Source: Erythroxylum novogranatense
Lineage: Eukaryota; Streptophyta; Magnoliopsida; Malpighiales; Erythroxylaceae
NCBI GenBank assembly: GCA_029891385.1
Contig: CM057224.1
Span: 34,663,005-34,727,004, forward strand
Reading direction: 5' to 3'
Length of the DNA stretch: 64,000 nucleotides
This document shows, one piece after another, positions 10,616 through 21,848 of this stretch (the first letter of the stretch is position 1; each line of letters begins with the position of its first letter). The notes beneath the pieces are model-generated. The model saw nothing but the letters and a program-made list of their open reading frames with translations, was not told the DNA's origin and searched no databases. The translations under genes were made by a program, and so were the position numbers.

Positions 10616-13041
10616 GATTAAGGTTTAGGCTTAATTTTATAATTAAGAATTTTGTGAAATTTTGGTGTAGAATTATAGATAATGTTATGGGTTTGTAGAA
10701 TATGAGGTTAATTTTGAAGAAATTGTATTTTATGGTATTGAATTTGGATAAATTGGTTTAGGCCAATTTTAAGATTTGAGGAATTTTGAAATTGAGGATC
10801 TAGATATGTTAGAATTAGTGTGAATTGATGAATTGTGAAGTTAGTTTTGAAAATTAAGTTATTTATGAGATTGAATTTGAGTGTATTGGTTTAAGTCGAA
10901 TTTTTGAAATTGGGGATTTTAGAAATACTGATTTTAGAAAGCTTGGAGGTATGATATTTATGAATTTCCGATAGTTAATTTTGGGAATTTCGCAATTTAT
11001 GATGTGGAATTTGGATTTTATGGCGTAGGTCAATTTTAATTTGGAAGAATAAAGGAAGCGTTGGTCAAATTGATGATAGGGACGAATTCCTAGCGTCATT
11101 TCGAGGTGGGTAGCATATTTATATTTTGATTTATAGGCAATATACGAATTTTCAAAAATGAAAGAAAGCAAAAGTTTGGATTTTGATAAATTATTGTTTT
11201 GTAAATGTTTGAAAATAAGAATTGATTAAAAGTTTGAAATTTTGATTTCCGAAGGTTTTCTGAAAAATTATTATAAGCTGATTTGATAAATTGATAGAAA
11301 TTTTTGAAAATGCATTTGTTGTGTATGCATTGACAAATTATGCGAATTGTTGCATTGATTGATTGAATAAATTAAATTGTATGAAGTATTTGAATTGTGA
11401 GTTTGTTAGTATTCGATGAAATAAAGTTAGAAAGGCAAGATTTTGAAAAGTGCCTTCGGGCATTCTGAAATTTCGTTTTTGATTATGTGTTATGTGAGTT
11501 TGGTAGGTCCTTTGTGAGTCAGCGCTGTCTCTATTTGTATAGCCTTCTCCCGGCTGCCCGCTAGTGGCACGGAGCTCCGATTTCGGACTCCCTCCACGGC
11601 TACACTGGACCGCTGTGCAGACCTGATTTGTGTTGGATGCCGCGGTATAACCCGCAAACACACGCTGGGTGGGAAATGCTAGCCCAGGTGTGGGGTCCAA
11701 CATTAAGAAAGTGTAGTACGTTCTGTTTGGACCAAGCCAGACCATTATGACATGTTATGTGTTTTTTATTTGTTTCTATGTTCTGCATTCATGTTCACAA
11801 ATTGAGGAATAAAAAGTGAATTTTGTTATGAAAAGTTTGAAAAATTGAAAAGCTTGAGAAAACCGTTTGAAAAGTTACAAAGTTTTGAAAATTAGCCCTT
11901 TTGGCAAAAAGCTTATGAAAAATTGATTTCTGCTTATTTGTCATTTTATAAATGTGTTATCCACGAGCTTCCGAGCTCACCCCCCTTTCATCCCCATCTT
12001 CAGGTTTCGAGCAGGAGATCGGATGAAAGAATGTGAAGACGTTAGTTTCGACATTTGTATAAGTTAGATTTTGAGAAATTTGGATTTTAGTATGAATTTG
12101 TATATGGCTTAAGATAAGTTTGGAAAAGTGTACGTGCGTATAAGGTTGAGTTTTGTGTATGGTTTTGGAATTTGTATATGAAATTGAGTATGAATTTGGA
12201 AATGAGATTGAGTTATGAGATCAAGATATTGAATTGCAAATATGAGAATGTTTTAGAATTAGGTTTGCATTTGTGTGTCTCGAGATCCCGACGAGGTCCG
12301 TTGATTCGATATCGTGTGATTGATTCGATTTTATAGAAGTGTATTTTGAACACTTTGCGTTTGGGTTAAGATAAAGGCACCGTTATCTTTTGAAATTTGA
12401 TAGATAATAAGTGAAAAGAAAAATAAATAAGAAGTAGTTGATTTCGGATGAGACTTATGATTTGTATGAAAGATGGCTAAAGTGTGTAAGAATTTTGGCA
12501 TAAGAGAAAAAAAAAGAAAGAAATTGAGTAAAAATGGTTATAAGGAAAAGGAAAAAAAAATTATACTGGATTTTGGAACGTCTTAGGGTTTTTAACGCGA
12601 TTATGTTCATTCGATAAGTTTTCTTTGATTATTGTTTCCGGATGTCGGATGTGTTTGCTGTGATTCGTTTCGCTATTTTTCGCTTCCGCCTCCGCTTTGC
12701 TTCTGCTGTGATTCCGCTTCGGTTGTTTCGTTTCCTCCGTTCTTTCGTTTTTCCGGTTGGGATCCGGTTCCCAGATCGGGTCCCAACATTTATGGTATCA
12801 GAGCCCAGTACTATGATCTTACTTGGGCGTATGAGTATGAATAAGGAATTGATAAGAGTTTGTAAAGATAAGAGTGAATTTATGAGAATGTGCTAAGTGA
12901 TCATTTGATTTTGATGAAAGAAATATGATTGTCTTTAGGAATTTGAAATTGATGTGCAAGACTTGTCATGACTTATTTGAAGAATTAAAGTGATTGGTTT
13001 GATTTGGGTGTTAAGAATATGATTGGTTTTCGGAATGTGAT
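10616..13041 (+). repeat. Right arm: LTR segment, primer site and internal sequence, plus orientation
   Basis: 10616-12788 is LTR in plus orientation, ending GGTCCCAACA, followed by a tRNA-iMet primer site (TGGTATCAGAGCC, 12793-12805) and about 240 bp of internal sequence. This arm keeps what the left arm lost: the conserved 20-bp block (11542-11561), a candidate exon-2 donor CGAG|GTGGGT near 11104, and a pyrimidine-rich CAG acceptor with exon 3 from 12004 to 12788. Confidence 0.83.
12793..12805 (+). other. Primer binding site (tRNA-iMet), plus-oriented copy
   Basis: TGGTATCAGAGCC follows the LTR end at 12788. It is the mirror copy of the site at 6990-7002. Confidence 0.88.
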
Positions 13042-13217
13042 GAGGAACTTATTTCAAATCTCAATTTCATGAACTCTTTCCTTAAATTGCTTAAAATTCT
13101 TATCATCTTCATCAAATAATCACTTTTATTCATCACATAATTCATGACAAATCATTCATATCAATTTCACATTCCTAAAGTCATTCATACTTATTGCCAT
13201 CGAAATCAAACGATCAC

Positions 13218-13761
13218 TTCAAATCCTTCAACTTTTATGAGGAACATCAAAGCTCAATTTAACCTCTAATTAGGTTAATTTCTCAGTCAAAGTTCCAACC
13301 ATAATAAAAGTCAAATCTATCAAACATAAACTTTGACTGATCATAACTTTCACTCCCGATATCAAAAAATTGCAAACTTTATGGCTACAGAAAGCTCTTA
13401 ACATAATCTACAAGTTTTCAGAAGACCATTTTATCCAATTTTGCCTAAATCGAAAGTCAACTCTCAAAGTCAAACATTCTCTCTCCAAAAAGTCAAACTT
13501 TCTAAATTCTTCAAATTTTCACACTTTTTCTTTTTAATTCATGCTATTTAACTTCATTTCAATCAACTCATCCACTTTCCTCTCATAATCCATAAAAATT
13601 CATTCAAATATCAAATTCCTCTAACCGAAATAATTCTTTTCTCCTACATTTTTCTTAAGTTCATCAAATTTCCTTAAATTCATTCTCATTCTCACCAATT
13701 CTTTCTCCATTTAAATTCATTTTAATATTTTTAATTTTCATCAAAAGTTTGGGGTCCAACA
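13218..13761 (-). repeat. LTR-start fragment closing the nested element
   Basis: The sequence matches 9694-10234 at about 98% by eye and ends in GGTCCAACA. It is the 5'-terminal 540 bp of the minus-oriented LTR. It is joined at 13217 directly to primer-proximal internal sequence, so the rest of this LTR was deleted. Confidence 0.83.
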
Positions 13762-13766
13762 AATAT
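13762..13766. repeat. Target site duplication AATAT, right copy
   Basis: The partner of 6301-6305. The interrupted Tekay LTR resumes here with ATTACCCACC, the same sequence as near 60756 in the uninterrupted LTR. Confidence 0.85.
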
Positions 13767-14898
13767 ATTACCCACCTACTATCGCTTGAGGATCCAAACT
13801 CACTGTTGCCCTTCCTCTTATGATTGGATCAGGTCGGCTTGGTTTCCTATAACAAACCAAGTTCCCATTCAAACAACATTCAAAGGAAATTCAATAAAGC
13901 ATGAAAATCAAAAGTGCTAACACTAAAGTCTATACTCGACTTCCATCCAAATTCTAGATCCTTAGAGACTAACTCCAAACTTCCTCTCTTCGTACAACTT
14001 GTAGCCCTATTGCTCTAGTTCACAACAAATCCAAACTCACCTCATTTGGACATCTACAGCCAAAGTTATGCCCAAAATACCAAAACATCTCTTCGCTGGA
14101 AGCTAGAACTCGCCACGACGAAGGCTACGCTCACCGCGACGAACGGCCCGTGCACGCCGCAGCGCGCACGCCTGCGTGCGCCTCGAGGTACAGCTCTCAC
14201 GCACGCCGCAGCGTGCACACCTTTACACGCCACGACGTGCGGGTCTGGGAACCCCTCCCGAACTCGATTTTCCAGCTTTTTCATCCACAAATCCTAGCAT
14301 TTAGCAAATGCAACACATCTGAACCTTGATTCAAGTCCTAAGCTTCAGTTCTAACTCATAATAACCTTAAAATCAGTTACAAACACACCAAGATCATCAA
14401 CCCAAAAGAATCTTACCTATTTTTCCTAAACTCTTCACACCATCGGTTCTAACTCAAGCTAAGCTAGTTTAGGGTTTAATCTAACCAAAACAAGAGGAAA
14501 AGAACTTGAACTTACCAGGAATTTGCTTCAATCTGTCGAAATCCTCAAGAATTGCAAAGCCCTAATCTCTCTTCTTCTCCTTTTGCTTTACGACACTCTC
14601 CCTCTTCTCTTCTTACTCTTTTTCTTCTTTTTCTTCTAATTCTTTCACTTAAGCCTTAATGAAATGAGCAAAGACCAAATTACCCCTCCTTGAAAAGCCT
14701 TAACCTCTCTAACTTAAGTGATCTTCCCATTTTACCCTCAAACATTTTTACCCTTTTATTCTCACTTACACCACATTATACTCAAATTAAGCTAAATCAT
14801 ACTCTAATACTTCCAATTTAATCAGACCAAGCCATAAGTCACACAATCAACACAATTTATGCTTAATAACGTCAATTAGAAAAATTTGGGGCCCAACA
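13767..14898 (-). repeat. 5' LTR of Tekay element 1, upstream part (U3 side)
   Basis: This resumes the split LTR (total about 2,259 bp without the insertion) and ends GGGGCCCAACA. Candidate splice signals on the minus strand are: donor CTG|GTAAGT at 14515, acceptor TTATAG with exon 2 at 13846-13776 (71 nt), then donor GTAG|GTGGGT at 13775. A GC-rich block of CACGCCGC/CGACG units lies in candidate intron 1 at about 14095-14240. The element's right flank, 14899-14903 (AGCTT), should be duplicated left of the window. Confidence 0.9.
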
Positions 14899-15205
14899 AG
14901 CTTGGTCGGACATTGGAGAAGCTCGTATGCTCTATAATGTGTCCAATATGCCTGCTCCAACTCAGCTGCAATATCCTCCAACTCTTCTTGCAATTCTTTC
15001 CCTAACTCTTCGATCATTCCTTGTGCTTCTCCTTCCAATAAATCTACACAAAAAGTAGAAGAATCTTTAGCATAAGAAGAATAAATATCAATAAAATGGA
15101 AAGAGTCAAGAGTAGAAGGATGCTTCATATCATTGAACATATCAAACACTAGTTCTTCATCTTGAAGTCTTAAGATGAGTTTTCCACGTTGCACATCGAT
15201 GATGG
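14899..15205 (-). pseudogene. Athila-like polyprotein fragment downstream of the protease
   Basis: The minus strand encodes IDVQRGKLILRLQDEELVFD and onward, the stretch that follows the protease active domain in Athila/Tat gypsy polyproteins, then an acidic linker. It belongs to the same frame as 17131-19293, from which it is separated by the solo LTR at 15206-17130. It is cut off at 14899 by Tekay element 1, so reverse transcriptase and everything beyond lie outside the window or are lost. Confidence 0.85.
15201..15205. repeat. Target site duplication GATGG of solo LTR, left copy
   Basis: GATGG precedes TGTTGGGCCC. The same five bases follow TCTAACA at 17131-17135. Confidence 0.9.
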
Positions 15206-17130
15206 TGTTGGGCCCGAGCCCCATAACTCGAATCCCGAGGCGACCCCTCGAGCTGTGCCCCAACGGGCGACCCGAACCGTCGGACCCGATCCCAACATTT
15301 GCACAACAATCGATTCGAACATACAATTTATAACAAAATCATTCGCATAATCATTTAAATAAACACCCCATAATCCGGGGCTAAAAGTCATATCAATCCA
15401 AAAATGAAATTCAACAATTATTGTCATAACACCATACTAAATCAAAAGGAAATCCAAAATACGAGATATATGCTCCATGATAACATGCTCAGTGGGCCAA
15501 CTAAAATACTAACTTAATGAAATAGTCTTTAACTACTACGGAGTTCTTCGAAGTCTGGCGAGAATCACCCGAGGTCTTGAGTTGCACCCGAGGAGGGAAA
15601 GATAATGGGTTGAGCTACATTTCGATGGCTAATATAATTATAGCCATCGACAATTAGCACAAAATCAAGCATATGTATAAATATATATTATACTAATATA
15701 CTTGTAACGGTTCTAGTGTTCACATGCACATCAAGCAATACGAAAATTCACCACATGTCACGATATATGCTTCATCAAGCGCAATTCAAATATGCAATTA
15801 CAAAATAATGGCTCGAGGGTCCATGGAATCAAAAGGAAGAAACCGAAGTTTGCATCACGAAACAAAAGGAAGAAACCAAGTTTACATCTGAATCGAAATG
15901 AGTCCATTCGAGCTCATAGGCCACAAGTGGGCAGCCGGAGAAGGCTTTTGTCGACGTGCACGTGACTAACGAAATGGTTCCACTCTCGCCCAAACAAAAC
16001 ACATACTCATATTCGTAATCATTTCATCAAAATGCCGTGACCGAGGTCCCGACATAACATGCTCAGAATCATAATTCATGCTTATTTCATGACATAAGAA
16101 ATCCATATCATTTATTATACATGCATATTAGACAACATATACTCATGCATAGTCAAGAAATTGCCTAATCACACAATAACTATAAGTATATCACCCACCT
16201 AGAATCGCACGAGAATCCGACTCATCGATGACCGCCCTCTTGCGATGGAAACCGATCCGCTTGTTGCCTATATTAAACCAAGTCTTAAATCAAATAATAA
16301 TCAAAGAAAATTAATAAAAAAGCTTCGGAAATCAAATAAGCAAATTTCTGGAAAAGGGGAGTTCGTCACCATGGCGGACGCCAAGACGTTAAGACGCACG
16401 CGCATGCGTCGTGCGCCATGACGCTGAAGTCCTTGCACGCCGCAACGAGCACGCGGCGTGCACAAAATTTGACGTGCGGATCGGGATTTCATTCTCGAAC
16501 CACAAAATCTCCAGATTTTCAACTCCCAATCTTTCCAAACTCAGATGTAATACTCCCAAGCCATAGATCCAACCTTCTACCGCAGTTTTAACCCATTCTC
16601 TGCTTCCAATTCGTCCTAAAATCATCAATCTAAGGATTTTTCCCAATTTCTCATCCTAAAACCCTAATCATCGTTTTCTCTTAATCCCAACAATCTCAAT
16701 GCTTAATCCATTTAGAAATAAGATAGAAAGGTCATAGACTTACCGACTGAAGCACTAAATCCTTCGAAATCGACCGAAGTCGCGAATCCTTCTCTTCCTC
16801 TCTTCTCCTCACCGACGGCAACCTCTCTTCTTCTTTCCTTTCTATTTCTATTTTCTTTCTTCTTTTCTTTTCCTTTTTATATCTAGGTCTTTTAAAACCT
16901 AGGGATGGTCAAAGACCAACCTACCCCTCCTTTTAAGCCTAACTCCAATTCAACTTAAGTGAACTTCCCGAAATACCCTGACACAATTTAATCCTCTAAT
17001 TTATTAATTAAACATCGATTATACTCCAATTAATCAATATCAAGCCCAATTAAATCAAACTAAACTATAAACTCATAATCATCAACAATGCATGTTTAAT
17101 CATCAAAAGAAAAATATTCGGGGTCTAACA
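15206..17130 (-). mobile_element. Solo Tekay-type LTR (1,925 bp) inside the Athila-like protease
   Basis: A complete LTR, TGTTGGGCCC...TCTAACA, with a perfect GATGG duplication and no internal region, so a product of LTR-LTR recombination. On the minus strand a TATA box (GATATAAAAAGG) lies at 16874-16885. A candidate donor TCG|GTAAGT is at 16743, an acceptor ATATAG opens exon 2 (16267-16199, 69 nt), and a donor CTAG|GTGGGT follows at 16198. The expected intron-2 acceptor near 15598 reads CGG, so it is damaged. A GC-rich block (16370-16485) sits in candidate intron 1 and the conserved block is at 15927-15946. Confidence 0.92.
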
Positions 17131-19293
17131 GATGGTCCGTGCAGTGGCCATGAAAGGTCTCCCAAGAATGATGGGGATGTCTATATCTTCCTCCATATCA
17201 AGAACTAAGAAATCCACCGAGAAGATGAACTTCTCAACCTTGACCAGAGCATCCTCAATGACTCCCCTCGGGTAGGTGATTGACCTATCTGCCAGCTGAA
17301 GAGAAATAGTTTTGGGTTTGGGCTTCGCCAATCCTAATTTCCTGAAAACATAAAGAGGCATTAAATTAATACTCGCACCTAAATCCATTAAAGCCTTATC
17401 TATATGTAAATCACCAATAACACAAGGAATAGTAAAACTCCCTAGATCCTTAAGCTTCGGTGGTAGCTTTCTAGACAATATGACCGAACACTCCTCATTA
17501 AGCTTCACCGTGGCATACTCCTCAAGCCTCCTCTTATTAGACAAAATTTCTTTCAAAAATTTAGCAGAAGAAGGCATCTGCGCTATGGCCTCAACAAAAG
17601 GAATGTTTATATGCAATTTTTTAAATATCTCAAGAAAACGACCAAATTGCTTATCTAATTGTGTACCTTTCAATCTTTGAGGATATGGAATCCGAGGTCT
17701 TACTGGATGTGTGATGGGATCAGCAAATACCCTTGGATGGTCCTCCTTTTTAGCTGGTGCTTCTGTGGCCTCCTTGCCACTTTCCTGAATCTCATCTTCT
17801 TCTCTCTTTTCCACTTCTTTATCCTTCTGCTTCTCATGAACTTCTTCAAGTTTTTTTCCACTCCTCAATAAAATAACCTTTGCATGTTCTCTTGGGTTGG
17901 CCTCGGTAGTGCTAGGCAATGAACCCAAAGGTCTTTCCTTCAACAAACTTACAATCTGGCTCATCTGAGTCTCCAAGTGCCTGATAGAAGACTCTTGGTT
18001 TTGCATCCTAACCTCAGTAGTAGAAATGTACTTCGAGAGTAACTCTTCGAGATTAGATTTCTCTAGTGGTGCAGGATTAGGAGCCTTGAAACCTGGGGGT
18101 GGCTGTCTCTGAACATTGGATGACTGTGGTTGTGCCACTTGATCGTTCCGCCAAGAGAAATTTGGATGATTCCTCCACCCTAGGTTGTAGGTATTAGAAT
18201 ATGGGTCATCTCGCTGTCTGTTATAATTGCCTACATAATGGCCCTCTTCTGTCTCTTGAGCAAAAGGATTCTCGACTTGACATGCAGAAGATGCATGGGA
18301 ATCTCCACCACAATGCTCACAAACAGCACAACTCCTTAATGAAGAGTTAGCTCCTCCTCTCACTCTATGCATCAAATTATCCATCTTCTTTGTCAAAACA
18401 TCCATCTGAGCAAATAAAACCACTGTATTGTCTACTACATAAGCTCCTGTAGGTCGTTTGGGATGCCTTTCTATATGATATTGAAAACTGCTAGTAGCCA
18501 TCTCATCAATCAACCTGTAGGCTTGATCTGGTGTTTTTTTCATTAAACTACCTCTTGCAGCAGCATCTATGGTACTCTTGATTGATGGGTCCATTCCTAT
18601 ATAAAAACTATTGACCTGTTGCCATGTGGATAACCCATGACTAAGACATTGTGTCAACATATCCCGAATTCGCTCCCAAGCTTTATATAAACTTTCATTT
18701 TCATATTGAGTGAAGGAAGTGATCTCGTTCTTCATTTTTGTAACCTTGGCAGGAGGGAAAAATTTTGTCAAAAATAATCTCATCATCTCATCCCATGTAG
18801 TAATCGATCCCGACTGCAAACTAGCCAACCATGCTCTGGCCTTATCCCTTAGAGAAAATGGGAATAACCTTAATCTCGCTGCGTCTTCCGATACTCCATT
18901 CTGCTTGAACAAATCAAAAATATCTAAAAATGTCTCCAAATGAGTGTTCGGATCCTCCAAAGGCAATCCTCCAAATTGAGATGCCCTCACCATGTATGTA
19001 ATGCTGTGAGGAATCTCAAAACTCGTAGCTGTGATCATCGGCCTTATAATGGGAGGCATGGGTCTATTGTTGTGCCCCATTGTTAAATCCATCATAGTTA
19101 ACTCCCTTCTCTCTTCAGTATGTGGCATCAACCTCTTTTCGTGTTGTTCCATCTTTGAAAACTGCTCTTCTCTAGTCCTTTCTGATGAAGTACTATTCCG
19201 AGCTAATCTGGTTTCCTTACGCAACCTGCGAGTAGATTTTTCAATTTCAGTATCTAATAACAAATTGTTGGGCTTTTGACCACGAGTGAGCAT
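17131..19293 (-). pseudogene. Athila-like gag-protease open frame (about 719 codons)
   Basis: A long uninterrupted frame starting at the ATG at 19293 (MLTRGQKPNN); the codons upstream of it in the same frame have no ATG. The gag core (LRLFPFSLRDKARAWL near 18870) is characteristic of Athila-type gypsy elements. A CCHC knuckle, CEHCGGDSHASSAC, lies near 18300. The aspartic protease follows, with DLGASINLMP near 17370 and ILGRPFMATA near 17165. The frame is cut inside the protease by the solo LTR at 17130 and continues in phase beyond it (14899-15205). The element has lost its downstream genes, but this part has no stop codon, so it is less decayed than Tekay element 1. Confidence 0.93.
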
Positions 19294-19523
19294 AAAAAAA
19301 TTGAATAAATAAAATGGAAATAATAACAAAGCTAAGAATAAAAAATAATAATAAAACACACCAAAATAAATAAATAAAACACACCGATGTAAAGTAGTCA
19401 AGCAAACAACAACAAAAAATTCAAATAAACAACGAAGAAAAAATTAAATTTGAGACAATTAACACCGTTTAATCTAATGACTCACAATAAGAAATTTATT
19501 CCCTGGCAAAAGCGTCATAAACT
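19294..19523 (-). other. Leader and degraded primer site of the Athila-like element
   Basis: AT-rich leader of about 200 bp. At about 19500-19517 the minus strand reads TGACGCTTTTGCCAGGG, a degraded version of the tRNA-Asp-type primer site TGGCGCCGTTGCCGGGG used by Athila/Tat elements. It lies next to the LTR end. Confidence 0.7.
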
Positions 19524-21848
19524 TGTTGCGGTCGAAACAAAGCGATATAAATTGAATTCTAACTAGACCAATTAAAGGCAAGTGCACCCCGTCAATAAGT
19601 AATATAAAACGTTGAGAACCGGATATCGTACCTAAGGGAAAATTTTTCAATACGTAAGACACTTAATTTAAATGATAAAAATTTACTCAGACGATTTAAA
19701 ATTGATTGATTTGAAAATAAAATAAAGTAAAGTAAGAAAATTAAGAAAATATGAAAAATGCAAAGTGTGAATTAAAACGACTAGATTTAATCAAATGATA
19801 AAAACCGGTTAAGGTATTAGATTTCAATTGGATTAGACACTAAAAATAAAATTGTAACAGTAGATTGATTTAGGAAATACTTCACTTAAGCATGTCAAAC
19901 CTAATGTTCATGGTGTTCCCTTCTCTTTTAAATCCGAGTCACTACTTGGTCCATAGATAATTCGGAATAAAAGACGTTAAATACAAGAAGCCTAAAATTA
20001 AGTTCCTTAATTCTAGGTATCCTCACACAAGATCCTAAGGTTGGTCTGCACTGTAGTCTCAAGTATGTCGATTGATTAATTTTCCAACAAATTAAATCTC
20101 ACTGGTTGTGACATTCAATCATCTAAGGTCTTTAATATAGGTGATCAAGCTAAATTAAGACTAAATATGTGTTTAATCAAACGAAAATCAATACCACAAA
20201 AATTATCCTAATCCAATATCAATCTTAACCTTAACCGAAAAGAAAAATTTACTCACACATATTTATCAATGTAACATAAATTATAGTCATAATAAATGTT
20301 TGCATTGATTAAATCCACACAATTAAAATAAATACTGAATTAAAAATAAATTAAAACGCCTCTTTATTTTTTGCGGCTGTATTTTCTCCAGCTCTCCACG
20401 TTGCTTTTTCTTCAATATCTTCATCAACGTGTTCATTCCAACAGCTACTTAGTGGAGAGTATGAAATGTTTTTCCAAGTGTTTGGTCTACCCTTAATCAC
20501 GTTACTTATGCACTTCCTTCCTTTCTAACCCGCTGCCAACTTATGAGTGTTAACGCCACCTCCTGCTTCTTTTGTTCAGCCCTTTTAACGCCCCCTCCTT
20601 CTTGCCTTCAACGTAAGTGATGGAGAGTCTGCACCAGCAGCTTACAATGTTCATCAAGCCACCAGCTAACTTGGTTATCTTCACTCCAACAGCAACGTCC
20701 TTGAGTTGTTTCCCCAGCTATTCACGTCTTCACCAAGCCACCAGTTGCTACTTCATCTACCAACAATTCAACGTCTTGCTCAATATTTTCGGCTGTAACG
20801 TTATGTTCTTCAACTCCAACTCAACGTGTATTTTATCTCCACTACCACGTTCTCTCCTCAATTAACAGCTGCGTTTTGTTTCTTAGTCAGTAGCTGTGGC
20901 TTTGTTCACATCACCAGCTACTTCATGTGTGAGTGCCACTAGCTACTTCCTTCTTCTCACACACCCACACTGCCTCAACTCTCACACACTCATGTCCTCA
21001 CGTTAGTTGGTGGAAGGTCTCCAAATTCTTTCAATGTAGCTGCTCAATTTGTCTCCACCCAACCAGCTGCCTTCTTCGTTATTCTCGGAGAGTTTTTGGC
21101 CACCTTTCACGCCCATGTTGTTGACTTCATTTTTCTCTTTTCACGCCCACCGACTTCTCCTTATTTCATGCTAACTATTTATTCATTGATGGGACAATTA
21201 AAGGTGAAGGCTTTTATCCACTTTCACTGTTCACATGCACACTCAATCTTCATGTATGCTGCCGCCCACTCTCATTTTGTCTCTATGTATTTGCTGTCTT
21301 CCTCTTGCTTCAACGTTGCTGCTTTGTTGTCTTCATGTGACATAAAAATAATTGTTTATGGGCCACCTTATTCATGCCCATTACTCTCCAACGCCACTTG
21401 CTTTCTTTTTCTATTTTTCAAAGATTTTTAGTCCAACGCAAATTTATGCTCTTTGTCCCTCTCTGCGCTGCCAGCTGCCTTCTTTTTTCTCTTTGTTTAT
21501 ATTTTTCTTCTATTCTGTCCACACAGCCCACGCCTCCAGCTACCAAATCTTAGGCTACTATCTCTTTCTTCTTCTCTTTGATGTGACAAATTAAGTGTGG
21601 TCCACTATGCACTCCAAAACCTTGCAAAACTCATGAATGCCTCTTCATTTTGCTTGGCCAAAATATTTCTTTTTAAATATCCTTTCTTCCTTTGAGATCT
21701 TTCCCTTGCTTTAGGATTTTAAAAATTCCAAATCCAATATGTGTCTAAAATTCAAACAAATAACATTTAATTAGTGCAATGTAAACGTTAAATGGACAAG
21801 AGTTTAATAAATTATGTATCTAAAATTAATATAAAATGTCCATTAACA
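19524..21848 (-). repeat. 5' LTR of the Athila-like element
   Basis: The left end is placed at TGTTGCGG after the primer site, and the right end at ATGTCCATTAACA, which on the minus strand gives the TGTTAATGGACAT start expected for these LTRs. The length is about 2.3 kb. Between about 20390 and 21600 the sequence is pyrimidine-rich with many degenerate CCACCAGCTACTT/CAACGT-like repeats. Open frames there are incidental. The partner LTR is outside the window. Confidence 0.65.

Larger units (their letters stand above)
6306..13761. mobile_element. Rearranged nested LTR retroelement with inverted segments
   Basis: This is a 7,456-bp object bounded by TG...CA LTR ends and a perfect AATAT duplication. 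On the plus strand it holds: an LTR-end fragment (6306 to about 6548, minus); primer-proximal internal sequence (about 6744-6989, minus) and a primer site; a 3.2-kb LTR (7007-10234, minus); a polypurine tract and 3' internal sequence (10235 to about 10548, minus); a short LTR piece (10549-10615); an LTR segment in plus orientation (10616-12788) with its own primer site and internal sequence (to 13041); internal sequence in minus orientation again (about 13050-13217); and an LTR-start fragment (13218-13761, minus). No gag or pol frame survives. The outer ends behave as one insertion; the middle is a recombination or template-switch product. Confidence 0.8.

Noticed and set aside
12632..12896. 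Overlapping open frames of 70-84 codons also seen inverted at 6899-7168
   Set aside because: They run across the LTR end and primer site and are duplicated by the inverted repeat; not gene-like.
21096..21431. Open frames of about 110 codons in the Athila-like LTR
   Set aside because: Pyrimidine-rich LTR sequence gives long chance frames rich in Ser, Phe and Leu; no family resemblance or upstream context.
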